Position numbers and translations under genes: made by a program
Shown: one piece after another, positions 35,017 through 43,892 of the stretch
Position numbering within the stretch: the first letter of the stretch is position 1
How the letters are laid out: the number at the start of each line of letters is the position of its first letter
Assembly (NCBI GenBank): GCA_964527215.1
Contig: CAZGNZ010000021.1
Location: forward strand, 1-64,000
DNA from: CAZGNZ01 sp964527215
Lineage (GTDB): Bacteria > Fidelibacterota > Marinisomatia > SCGC-AAA003-L08 > JACNLC01
Reading direction: 5' to 3'
DNA length: 64,000 nt
Notes under the pieces: generated by a model
Databases searched by the model: none
Seen by the model: only the letters and a program-made list of their open reading frames with translations
What the model was told of the DNA's origin: nothing

Positions 35017-36837
35017 TCAATTTCCGTACAGGATCAGGTCAACGAGCAGAACCACGTCAATCACATCAAGGGAGCCGCTCTGATCCAGATCTCCGGCCTG
35101 AAGCTGAAAGGGTTCCGGTTCGGTGAACAGGATTAGGTCAACGAGTACGACCACATCCACGACATTGATATTTTGGTCTCCGTTGACATCCCCCGAAGGT
35201 GGGAAGGGTTGGATTCCACCCAGTTCCAGTGCCCCCATATCCGGGGCCAGGTCATTGAACGGAGCAGGATGAACGTAAACGCTGAACTGCTCTTCCTCAA
35301 TGTCAAACTGGGCATCCTGGATACCTGCATCCACACAGGGTGACAGGGGGGAAAGGGTGAAATCGTTTTGAAGCTGGGGAAACTGGTTCATATTGCCGGA
35401 CAGCCAGTGAATGAAATCATCGCCAATAAAGACAATATCATCTTCACCGCCCTGTATATCCGAATAAAGTATTACCGGATGGGACGGATCACGGCTGCCG
35501 ATGAAGAACAGCTGCGGTGTGGAATTGTCCCAGATGATGGTATTGGCGATTATGGGAGCGCTGGCAAATCCAAATAAGCCGCCACCCAGAACAGCACTGT
35601 TGCCGGTGACGGTCAGGTGGTTCAGAAAGGCAGTGGATTTATACATGGCAATTCCGCCGCCGACCCAGCTGTTCTGATATCCGCCCGTTATGACAAGCCG
35701 TTCGGCATGACCAATATTCATATCCCGAAACAGCAGCACGGTGGCGGATGAATCGGCATCCAGAATGCTGGGAGAAGCCATGTCTCCCAAAATCCCAACA
35801 CCGCTGAACAGATGCAGCGGATACTGCTCACCGGTCAGATCCGGACTGTAGGTGCCGGGGGCCAGAATTACGCTTCTGGGCATCATCTCATTGCCTGTGA
35901 TGCGGCTGAGTGCAAAATTGATGGTTTGGAACGGTGATTCCGGCGTTCCTGCACCCAGGTAGTTATCCCCGTCCGGAGCCACCCAAATATCACCGTCAAT
36001 ACTGCAGTCATCTCCGCTGACGCCGCTGAAATTGAATGTTACTTCAGGATTGCCGGTAATCCAGTATGGGGTAACAGAAAAATCATCACAGTCAAAAACA
36101 TCAAAATGAGAACCTGTGAAGTCAACCTCGATATCCATGCCGGAGATCATCATTGCCTTTCCGATTCGAGCATTGTTGTCCCTGAACAGGTTGTGGGCAA
36201 ACCGCAGCGTATCTGTTCTGAAAACATCCACCTGAAGTCCATTCAGCAGCAGCATCTCGTCAATATCCACGTCGGTTCCGGTATATCCGCCGCCGCCTTT
36301 TTCCGCAAACAGAGCCGGGCGGCCTGCACCGTTGTTGACGATATGATTGTAAATCATTCTTGGGAATGTGCCGATCGCAACAAATCCGCCGCCAATCCGG
36401 TAGGACCGCTGAACAGCCGGGTAATCCTCATGGAGCGCTTCCCGAACCCGCAGTCCAATCCCGTTCTGGATGGTAAATCCCAGTATGACGGGTTCGATGG
36501 CAATGGGATTTCCGAACTCGTCTTCATCCGGAAAAATATGCAGGCAGCTGCCGTACGGCAAAATCTGGGATGCGCTGCTTCCGTCGATCACTGTTTCCAG
36601 GATATTGGGGTTGGTCTGCCAGATGCCGGGGTCATCGTACAGCGCCATGCTGGTCAGCAGAATCTCTTTCCTCAGCATGATGTTCTCGGAATAGGTTCCC
36701 GGTGCAACCAGTACCGTATCACCGGTCTGAGCGAGATCAATCCCTTCCTGTATCGTGCTGATTGTTGTGCCGGGATCGACAAATATGACTTCGGAAAAGC
36801 AAAAGCCCAGCAGCAGCAGGAGGATGAGTTTCTTCAT
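35017..36837 (-). CDS. Secreted right-handed beta-helix protein with dockerin-like tail
   Basis: 606 residues. A signal peptide (MKKLILLLLLGFCFS) is followed by a parallel beta-helix (pectate-lyase-like/DUF1565 type): TISTIQEGIDLAQTGDTVLVAPGTYSENI at the start and a second start at IWVAPDGDNYLG...PFQTINFALSRI. The first helix segment is partly degenerate. Residues ~549-606 are a paired dockerin-like domain (GDVNGDQNINVVDVVVLVDLIL and GDLDQSGSLDVIDVVLLVDLIL, quoted in part). No catalytic residues can be assigned, so it may bind rather than cleave polysaccharide. There is no Por sorting domain. It lies 126 bases after the AAA+/DUF4384 gene on the same strand. Confidence 0.8.
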   Translation of the reverse strand: MKKLILLLLLGFCFSEVIFVDPGTTISTIQEGIDLAQTGDTVLVAPGTYSENIMLRKEILLTSMALYDDPGIWQTNPNILETVIDGSSASQILPYGSCLHIFPDEDEFGNPIAIEPVILGFTIQNGIGLRVREALHEDYPAVQRSYRIGGGFVAIGTFPRMIYNHIVNNGAGRPALFAEKGGGGYTGTDVDIDEMLLLNGLQVDVFRTDTLRFAHNLFRDNNARIGKAMMISGMDIEVDFTGSHFDVFDCDDFSVTPYWITGNPEVTFNFSGVSGDDCSIDGDIWVAPDGDNYLGAGTPESPFQTINFALSRITGNEMMPRSVILAPGTYSPDLTGEQYPLHLFSGVGILGDMASPSILDADSSATVLLFRDMNIGHAERLVITGGYQNSWVGGGIAMYKSTAFLNHLTVTGNSAVLGGGLFGFASAPIIANTIIWDNSTPQLFFIGSRDPSHPVILYSDIQGGEDDIVFIGDDFIHWLSGNMNQFPQLQNDFTLSPLSPCVDAGIQDAQFDIEEEQFSVYVHPAPFNDLAPDMGALELGGIQPFPPSGDVNGDQNINVVDVVVLVDLILFTEPEPFQLQAGDLDQSGSLDVIDVVLLVDLILYGN

Positions 36838-36963
36838 GATTATTCCTTCTTCATATCATTATTATTGGGATGTCATCATACTGAATACGCGTGTACTTCG
36901 AATGCATCGGACTGACTGTTCTTCTATGAATCAGGCACCGGACGGCATTCCGCAGTGATGCAG

Positions 36964-38625
36964 TTATTGATCCTCTATTTCAAATGCATAGGTCTGGCTG
37001 GCAAAGGCGACCGGCGTTTCAGGGTGCGCTTTCATTTCCAGATTTTGTAGAATTTTCCCAACCAGTTCTTCCGTAATGACCGGTCCCTGCGTCGGCAGTT
37101 GAAACGGAGCAGTTGTTGCGAACGCAAAAAACGTTTCCCGGCCGGTTGTACCGCCCAGTTTGCCGGGAATCCTGACTTCTGAATTGGCCTCTATTATATT
37201 GTTGCCCTCAATATTTGGAGAGATAATGCTGACTTCACCCGTCGTCCCGACATTTACCAGCCACAGCTGGCATTCTTCGTCCGGGCGGGCGCAGATGTTG
37301 ATCCGGTCTCCCAGGTGAAACCGGTGGCTGTCGGGAGTAAAGTCTCGCGTGCCGTGTTCCACCCATAAATCGAGGAAGAAATCATTCTTCCGTTTTTTGA
37401 CCAACCGGAAAAGCCGGTTTCTCAAATCATTGTTTTTGAGAATCGGTTCAATATGACCAATTTCAATATTTTCCGCGAAAGGATTCAGATAGTGAATTTT
37501 TTTGATCACGTTCTCAAGTTCACGGACATTGCCGGGCCAATGCTGCTCCATCAGAATTTCAAGTATTTCAGATGACAGAGGGGGGCGGCTGTCCTGGGTA
37601 ATTTCCTGCCAGCGCGTCTGGGCAATGATGGGGATATCGGCAGGATGTTTTCGCAGCGGAGGTGTTTCAATTGTTATCACATCCAGGCGGGTATACAGGT
37701 CTTCCCGAAAGGTGCCTACCCGTATTCCGCGGATCAGGTCCCGATTGGTGGCGGCCAGAACGCGGGCTGAAACATCAATTTCTGTATTGGCGCCGATTCG
37801 GCGGATTTTCCCCTCCTGGATTGCACGGAGGATTTTTACCTGATGGCTGACAGCCAGATCCCCGATTTCATCCAGCAGCAGGGTTCCGTTTCCGGCACTT
37901 TCCCATATACCGGGTGAATCGCTGTATGCCAGATGATGCGCTCCCTTGACGTACCCGAATAGTGTGGACTCCAGCAGTTCGGTTGGAATCGCTCCGCAGT
38001 TTATGGCCTGAAAGGGCGTGCCTTTCCTGCTCAGCATGTGAATGGACCGGGCGACGATCTCTTTACCGGTTCCGGTCTCTCCGAGGATAAGCACCGGTTC
38101 GCTGTTTTGCGCAGCCAGAAAAATCAGCCTCCTGACTTCCTGTATTTCCGCAGCAGTGCCCAGATATACCTGCTCCAGTTCCTTAATCTGCCGTTCCATG
38201 CTCGGCTGCTCGTTCACTTTCTGTATATCTGTCTGCGGACGGTTCCATAACTCACTGAATATGGGCTTTTGAACCCCGACAAAATAAATTCGTCCGGATT
38301 CCTTCTCTTCCGCATGTTTCAGGAATGTTCTGATGCTTCGGCAGAACTGACCGGCATCAGAATAACTGCCTCGAATGATGGGTATGGCGTCATACCCCAG
38401 CAATACGGCTGCAAGTGATTTGGCCTTGTGTTTTACTTTCCGGTCAATGACGGCAGACTGAAAACGGGCCAGAATCGAAATATCTTCATTGGTGACGACA
38501 AAAGCGGCGGAGCTGTCCTGATCCGCCAGGATTTGCGCCAGATCAAGACCGGAACTGATCTGAACAGTTCGTTTCAGTGGACCGGATGACGCCAGCTGAA
38601 ACTGCAGTGATTTGAATTTTTCCAT
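36964..38625 (-). CDS. Sigma54-type AAA+ ATPase fused to DUF4384, lacking GAFTGA and HTH
   Basis: 553 residues. Residues 1-140 form an unassigned N-terminal domain. The AAA+ domain (~150-395) has Walker A GETGTGK (182-188), Walker B TLLLDEIGDL (248-257), arginine-finger region FREDLYTRLDVI (307-318) and WPGNVRELENV (363-373), so it belongs to the sigma54-activator family. The sigma54-contact loop, normally FGxxxGAFTGA, reads FGYVKGAHHLA (223-233), so contact with sigma54 is doubtful. The Fis-type HTH is missing. In its place residues ~434-512 (LGDRINICARPDEECQLWLV, VSIISPN, NIIEANSEVRIPG) resemble DUF4384, which usually accompanies caspase-like or CHAT proteins. This suggests a repurposed ATPase, perhaps a conflict or signalling switch. 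Confidence 0.75.
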   Translation of the reverse strand: MEKFKSLQFQLASSGPLKRTVQISSGLDLAQILADQDSSAAFVVTNEDISILARFQSAVIDRKVKHKAKSLAAVLLGYDAIPIIRGSYSDAGQFCRSIRTFLKHAEEKESGRIYFVGVQKPIFSELWNRPQTDIQKVNEQPSMERQIKELEQVYLGTAAEIQEVRRLIFLAAQNSEPVLILGETGTGKEIVARSIHMLSRKGTPFQAINCGAIPTELLESTLFGYVKGAHHLAYSDSPGIWESAGNGTLLLDEIGDLAVSHQVKILRAIQEGKIRRIGANTEIDVSARVLAATNRDLIRGIRVGTFREDLYTRLDVITIETPPLRKHPADIPIIAQTRWQEITQDSRPPLSSEILEILMEQHWPGNVRELENVIKKIHYLNPFAENIEIGHIEPILKNNDLRNRLFRLVKKRKNDFFLDLWVEHGTRDFTPDSHRFHLGDRINICARPDEECQLWLVNVGTTGEVSIISPNIEGNNIIEANSEVRIPGKLGGTTGRETFFAFATTAPFQLPTQGPVITEELVGKILQNLEMKAHPETPVAFASQTYAFEIEDQ

Positions 38626-39065
38626 AGTTGCCAGGATTGGGTTTTGATGATTTTAAACTGACATAGACCTGCAATGTTGAGTTTCATTATGTCAGATGGA
38701 TTGGAAGCGGAGTATTCAAACAGGTCCAGCCCGATAAAAATTTAAATTAGGTCAGCAAAACGGGGCAAGTGATAATCGCGGGTAGGATCCTTATTTTTCT
38801 AAAAAAATCAATGATTTCGAACAAATGCAATGAGTTGAGTTTCCGGGAAAAAGACGTAAAAATCCGCAAAATCAACCGAAATACCCCCAATTTGCCGAAC
38901 CTTACGGAATACTCAACCGGACAACTCAACTTGATTGACTGGTGAAAACGTGTTAACTGGAATAATAACAGAATGATAATATTTGTTGAGTTTGCTGCGG
39001 TACTCCCTTTGCCATTAAGACAGCAGAATTTTCAACTGAACAACAAAGCATTGAGGAGAAATCAA
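38626..39065. promoter_or_regulatory. Divergent promoter region with five GTTGAGT/ACTCAAC words
   Basis: 440 bases between the leftward AAA+/DUF4384 gene and the rightward large secreted protein. The nine-base word GTTGAGTTT occurs at 38676-38684, 38834-38842 and 38985-38993. The reverse form ACTCAAC occurs at 38911-38917 and 38924-38930. Two neighbouring copies face away from the third. This density is far above chance for a seven-base word and suggests a regulator binding array. No terminator or RNA gene was seen. An AGGAG ribosome site precedes the ATG at 39066. Confidence 0.5.
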
Positions 39066-42000
39066 ATGAAATCAAAGAGAATGACATACATTATGGTGAT
39101 ATTTATTATAACCGCACTGTTTGGTCAGGATCGTACCAGCGGCTGCACGGATATATTGGCCGTGAATTATGACCCGTCAGCGACTGTTGATGACGGCAGC
39201 TGCGAATACAGCCTGGAAATCAGCGAGGTCACGATCCAGCTCCTGACGTCCGGGATGGTTTCAGTAAGCTGGATGACCAACGCCAATGCATACGGCTATA
39301 TTGCCTGGGCAGAGGACACTTCCGAATACGGGTATCCCAATGTGGAATATGAAGCCGGCAGTCATAATATCTATCATGCCCATATGCTGGAAAGTGGTAT
39401 GAATCTGGAGGTGACCTACTACTTTACTATTTTTCAGGAAGATGAAACCGGCGCATATACAGTGACCAGCGATGAATATTCATTTACTTTGATTCTGGAT
39501 GACACCGTGAATCCGGCAGATCTGGCATGGTCGGATTACTCCAGCCTCGGGGATGCATATCTGTATGTTGCCAATGAGGGCGGCGGCGGCGGCGGAACGG
39601 ATGTTATCCAGATTGCCAATGACGGCAGTGCCGAACTGGTGGCAACAGGTTTTAACGGTCCTTCAGGGCTGGATGTCCGGGAATCAACTGCTGACCTGAC
39701 CATCAGCGATGATCAGTCTTCCCTGTACACGGCGGACACGCTGGGCAATGTGACCACAATATTCAGCGGAATGTTCAACAACCCCAACGCATTATTCTTT
39801 GAAAATGACGACAGCCTTCTTGTTGCGGACGCCGGTTCTTCCATTATTCGGGCAGATCTTGTTTCGGAAACCCTTGAAACACTGGCTGATGGTTTTGATA
39901 TCCCCCAGGCAGTGGCAATGTATGACGGTGATATTTATTTTACGGATTATTTTGGATACATATACCGCATTAATGCCGAAGACACCACTCCCGTTGATCC
40001 CACCACGGTTGAGTACTACACCAGCTATCCGGTCGTCCCTTATACCCAAGGCGGGATGGTGATTGACAGCAGCGGAAATATCTTTGTGTCCGGTTATGAT
40101 TCAGGGAAAGTGTACCGGGTGAACACTGACGGCACAGTGGATGAGCTGATCGATCTGGATGTCCAGACGCGGGGGCTGGCGCTCAATCAGGATGAAACCG
40201 CATTGTATGTCACCGGCTACAATGACCAAATGATTTTTGAACTGGATCTGACTTCTGCAGCCTTCGATGCCTCAATTCTGGCTGATGATACCAGCAGCGG
40301 CGGACTGCTGTATGGTCCGTTTGGACTGAAGGTAACGGAATACGACTATACCCCGGAAGATGATGTCTGCGATGAACCCATCACCGATTTCGAAGATGTT
40401 CCCCCTGCCGTATTTTACTATTCAGGGGACAGTTTTACCACATACGGCTATACCGTCACGGCGCAGGATTTTCAATGGAGCGGCGGATCCTGGTTCGGAG
40501 GCGGTTACGTTCAGGCAGACAATGTCGGACTGGCGGGCGGATCGGGAAATGAATTGGAAATCAACAATATCAATCTGTCATTTGATTTTGGCGCACCCGT
40601 GGAGGATATGGATCTTCTGTTCGGCGAATATGGCGGAAATATCAATATCCAGATCAACGGCGACCTGCGAAATGAGGAGAATCTGTCCAGTCTGGATGGA
40701 GTGAATGTTGGCGGTGTGGATATCTTTGTGGATGCCGGATTCGGCAATGACAGCGGAATTCTGACACTGTGCAGCACGGAGTCACTTATTGAGGAATTTA
40801 TTATCGGCGGACAGGAATTATGGATCGATGAACTGTGCATCATTGACTGCGATGAGGAAGATCCGGGTGAAGACCCCGCAGGCTGCGAAGATCCGCAGAC
40901 CGATTTTGATGATTTGATCCTGGGTACCTATTATTATGTTGGAGATGCGTTGGACACCTACGGTCTTCCGGTACATGTTGCCGGATTTGAGTGGACGGAC
41001 GGGACAATGTATTACGATGGATATGCCCGGGTTGACGGCGGCGGTCTGGCCGGCGGAACCGGCTATGAAATGCTGATCAACAATGTCAATCTGGACTTCC
41101 AGTTTGGCGGCCCGGTTGACAATCTTGAACTGCTGTTCGGCGAGTACGGCGGGAATGTCAACGTTGCGGTGAACTGGGAGCATCGGAATGTTCAGAATCT
41201 TTCAGAACTGCACAATGATATTATCGGCGGGGTGCATGTGGAAGTGATCAACGGATTTGGCGCAGATACCGGACTTATTCGTCTCACCGGTCAGGCAAAC
41301 CTTATCGATATGTTTGTCATTGGCGGACAGGAATTCTGGATTGACCATCTGTGTTATACCGAGGAGAATTATGAGCCTATGGGCTGTGAAGATCCGGTAA
41401 CCGATTTTGATGATCTTGTCTGGATGGATACCTACTATGTGGGTGATGTGTTCTGGACTTATGGTCTGGAAATTCAGCCTGAAGGATACCTCTTCCCCGA
41501 CGGAACCATTACATACAGCGGCTTTGCCCGGGTGGACAACCAGAATCTTGCCGGAGGCAGCGGCCTGGACCTCAACTTGAACAATATTAATTTGAATTTC
41601 CAGTTTCCGACCCTTGTTGACAGCCTTGAGCTGCTGTTTGGTGAGTACGGCGGAAATATCAATCTGGCATTGAACTATGAACACCGTAATGTGGATAACT
41701 GGGCTGATCTGCATGGTCAGGTCATCGGCGGTGTTTTCGTTGAGATTCTGAATGGATTCGGCAATGATGCGGGACTCATTAAACTCACCGGTGTGACTCA
41801 GGCAATCGAGCAGTTTGTCATTGGCGGGCAGGAGTTCTGGATTGATGATCTCTGCTATGTCACTGCCGGAAACGAAGAACCATTTGGATGTGAATTTCCT
41901 GTCTCGGATTTTGAAGATCTCCCGCTGTTCTCCGAATATTATGTTGGTGATGTGTTTATGACATATGGAATTCCAGTGTATCCCGCCGGTTTTGAATGGT

Positions 42001-43508
42001 CTGACGGCACTCCCACTTTTGACGGATATACCAGAGTCGGACACTCCGGATATGCCGGCGGCAGCGGTCAGGAAATGGAAATAAACAACATCAATCTGGA
42101 TTTCCAGTTTGGCGGTCCCGTGGACAATCTGGAACTGCTGTTTGGCGAATATGGCGGCAATGTGAATCTCAGTGTGAACTATGAGCACCGAAATGTGGAA
42201 AACATGGCTGAACTGAATGGCGATATTGTGGGAGGTGTCCTGGTTGAAGTCGTCAATGGATTCGGAAATGATACCGGTATTCTCAGGTTAACCGGCCAGA
42301 TGAACCCCATCACGATGTTTGTCGTCGGCGGGCAGGAATTTGCCATCGATGATCTGTGCTTTGAAAACCTGGGTCAGCCTGATGACAACGTGTTCCTCTA
42401 TATTGGTGCAGTGGATCCCTGGCAGCATACGGTTGAAGTCTGGATGGACAATACCGTCCCTGTTTCCGGATTTCAGTTTGAATTGAATGACTGGCCCGAC
42501 ATCATTGGCTTCACCGGTGCCTACGGAGGGGTGGCAGACAGTCACGGATTCTCGGTGGTATCAGACGAAGAGGGACTGGTTCTGGGATTTTCATATGACG
42601 GGACCGCCGTGGAACCGGGGCAGACTCTCCTCACAACGTTGTCTTACGAAGGATTTGGTGAAACGGAACTGTGCTTCGGAATGCATGAATTTACCTCCCA
42701 GGGCGGAATGATGATTCCTTCTGTCACTGGAGACTGCATGGTTATCGGCACTCCTCTTGGCGATGTTAATTTGGATGGATTTGTTAATGTCACTGACATT
42801 GTCATGATGATTGGGATCATTTTTGGTGATATTATCCCGACTGAAGAAGAGTTCTGGGCAGGAGATGTAAACTCGGACGGAACCATCAGTGTGACCGATA
42901 TCGTGCTGGTTGTGGAATTGATCCTTTACGGATCACTGCCCCGGGATGCAGAAATTCCTGAAGCGGGACTGAACATTGACAGCAACCGGATTCTCCTGGA
43001 TTCTTCCGATTCAGTGGCGGGTATTCAGCTGTATCTTACCGGCGATTATGAAATATCCAGTATATATTGTCCCACCGGCTGGAACTGTCAGGAACAGAAC
43101 GGCATTTTGCTGATGTTCAGCGAAGACGGCAGCCCCTGGATTGGAGATAATGTACTGGAATACACCGGTGATATTCTGGTGGAAGACAATACAATCGTTG
43201 TCCGCGGCGGTGGAAGCGTCACCGCTGATATTCGAATTCAGCCAACGGAGTTTTCAATGGCACCTGCCTATCCGAATCCGTTCAATCCAGTCACAACTGT
43301 CAGCTATACCATGCCCGCTGCAGGCACTCTGACCGTGAATGTGTTCGATATCTCGGGCAGAATGGTTGCACAGCTTTATAATGGTGAACAGACTGAAGGA
43401 AATCATAAACTTAACTGGACAGCCACTGATTTTGCCAGTGGAGTCTATGTTATCCGGATGAACACAGGAAGCTCAACTTCATTTCAGAAAGTCATTCTGG
43501 TGAAGTAA
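39066..43508 (+). CDS. Large secreted multidomain protein with Por sorting domain
   Basis: 1480 residues. I take the ATG at 39066, behind AGGAG, because it starts a signal peptide (MTYIMVIFIITALFGQ); the frame extends upstream to 38973 without one. Modules in order: a Cys-rich GCTDILAVNYDP...DDGSCEY unit, an Fn3-like domain (~46-140), an NHL/SMP-30-like beta-propeller (~170-440), four copies of a ~165-residue domain (see repeat entry), a cohesin-like module (~1125-1240), a dockerin-like pair (GDVNLDGFVNVTDIV and GDVNSDGTISVTDIV), and a Por tail with AYPNPFNPVTTVSY ending FQKVILVK. It is expected on the cell surface through the type IX system. Function unknown; binding of polysaccharide or protein is likely. 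Confidence 0.82.
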   Translation: MKSKRMTYIMVIFIITALFGQDRTSGCTDILAVNYDPSATVDDGSCEYSLEISEVTIQLLTSGMVSVSWMTNANAYGYIAWAEDTSEYGYPNVEYEAGSHNIYHAHMLESGMNLEVTYYFTIFQEDETGAYTVTSDEYSFTLILDDTVNPADLAWSDYSSLGDAYLYVANEGGGGGGTDVIQIANDGSAELVATGFNGPSGLDVRESTADLTISDDQSSLYTADTLGNVTTIFSGMFNNPNALFFENDDSLLVADAGSSIIRADLVSETLETLADGFDIPQAVAMYDGDIYFTDYFGYIYRINAEDTTPVDPTTVEYYTSYPVVPYTQGGMVIDSSGNIFVSGYDSGKVYRVNTDGTVDELIDLDVQTRGLALNQDETALYVTGYNDQMIFELDLTSAAFDASILADDTSSGGLLYGPFGLKVTEYDYTPEDDVCDEPITDFEDVPPAVFYYSGDSFTTYGYTVTAQDFQWSGGSWFGGGYVQADNVGLAGGSGNELEINNINLSFDFGAPVEDMDLLFGEYGGNINIQINGDLRNEENLSSLDGVNVGGVDIFVDAGFGNDSGILTLCSTESLIEEFIIGGQELWIDELCIIDCDEEDPGEDPAGCEDPQTDFDDLILGTYYYVGDALDTYGLPVHVAGFEWTDGTMYYDGYARVDGGGLAGGTGYEMLINNVNLDFQFGGPVDNLELLFGEYGGNVNVAVNWEHRNVQNLSELHNDIIGGVHVEVINGFGADTGLIRLTGQANLIDMFVIGGQEFWIDHLCYTEENYEPMGCEDPVTDFDDLVWMDTYYVGDVFWTYGLEIQPEGYLFPDGTITYSGFARVDNQNLAGGSGLDLNLNNINLNFQFPTLVDSLELLFGEYGGNINLALNYEHRNVDNWADLHGQVIGGVFVEILNGFGNDAGLIKLTGVTQAIEQFVIGGQEFWIDDLCYVTAGNEEPFGCEFPVSDFEDLPLFSEYYVGDVFMTYGIPVYPAGFEWSDGTPTFDGYTRVGHSGYAGGSGQEMEINNINLDFQFGGPVDNLELLFGEYGGNVNLSVNYEHRNVENMAELNGDIVGGVLVEVVNGFGNDTGILRLTGQMNPITMFVVGGQEFAIDDLCFENLGQPDDNVFLYIGAVDPWQHTVEVWMDNTVPVSGFQFELNDWPDIIGFTGAYGGVADSHGFSVVSDEEGLVLGFSYDGTAVEPGQTLLTTLSYEGFGETELCFGMHEFTSQGGMMIPSVTGDCMVIGTPLGDVNLDGFVNVTDIVMMIGIIFGDIIPTEEEFWAGDVNSDGTISVTDIVLVVELILYGSLPRDAEIPEAGLNIDSNRILLDSSDSVAGIQLYLTGDYEISSIYCPTGWNCQEQNGILLMFSEDGSPWIGDNVLEYTGDILVEDNTIVVRGGGSVTADIRIQPTEFSMAPAYPNPFNPVTTVSYTMPAAGTLTVNVFDISGRMVAQLYNGEQTEGNHKLNWTATDFASGVYVIRMNTGSSTSFQKVILVK
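40369..42365 (+). repeat. Four diverged copies of a ~165-residue domain
   Basis: Copies start near 40369, 40884, 41386 and 41890, about 500 bases apart. Each begins with a Cys-containing CExPxTDFxDL pattern, continues with YxVGDxFxTYG, LAGGSGxExxINNxNLxFxFG, LELLFGEYGG, NxEHRNVxN and GGVxVEVxNGFG, and ends with GGQEFWIDDLC. The first copy is the most diverged. DNA identity is moderate, so this duplication is older than the 744-bp array. I do not recognise the family. Confidence 0.85.
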
Positions 43509-43537
43509 TCCTGCAATACCTCCAATGACCAGCGAAG

Positions 43538-43569
43538 CGGAGAGTGCCCCCTCACTCTCCGTTTTTTTT
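43538..43569 (+). terminator. Rho-independent terminator after the large secreted protein
   Basis: A perfect 9-bp stem, CGGAGAGTG pairing with CACTCTCCG around a CCCCCT loop, followed by eight T. It lies 30 bases after the stop codon. Confidence 0.93.
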
Positions 43570-43892
43570 ATCCACGGCAAACGACTCGCCTTCGGGCACG
43601 TTGAAGGCGCATAAACCGGCAGACAGGCCGGACACGTGGAATCATCTGAATTCCCTGCGGTTTGATACGGTATCCCAGATCCCATGCAGGAGCGGTCATA
43701 TCACAAAATGTTGTAATTACGATAAAAATAGTCGTATTATTTCCAGACTGTACAACAATCAGATTCGTTGTTCTTTCAACAGGCGGAATCTTCGTAATCT
43801 TTACATTCTGGAGAACCTCTGATCCGATCATGTGAATCCGGAAAAATGATGGAAACGGGCTTAATGAATGACAAATAGATGATGAATATAGC
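43570..43892. other. 323-base gap; weak antisense open frame only
   Basis: A minus-strand frame at 43568-43894 encodes 108 residues that match no family I know and carry no ribosome site. No promoter, tRNA or repeat was recognised. It separates the terminator of the large secreted protein from the VKOR-DsbA gene. Confidence 0.4.

Noticed and set aside
36106..36915. 269-codon plus-strand frame antisense to the beta-helix gene
   Set aside because: The minus-strand gene has a signal peptide, dockerin-like tail and regular motif content; the opposite frame has none.
38973..39065. Upstream extension of the large secreted gene
   Set aside because: It would place 31 residues before a clean signal peptide, and the AGGAG ribosome site fits the ATG at 39066.
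21590..43508. Tandem 744-bp units as a CRISPR or mobile-element array
   Set aside because: The units are coding and in frame, with no spacer/repeat structure or transposase.
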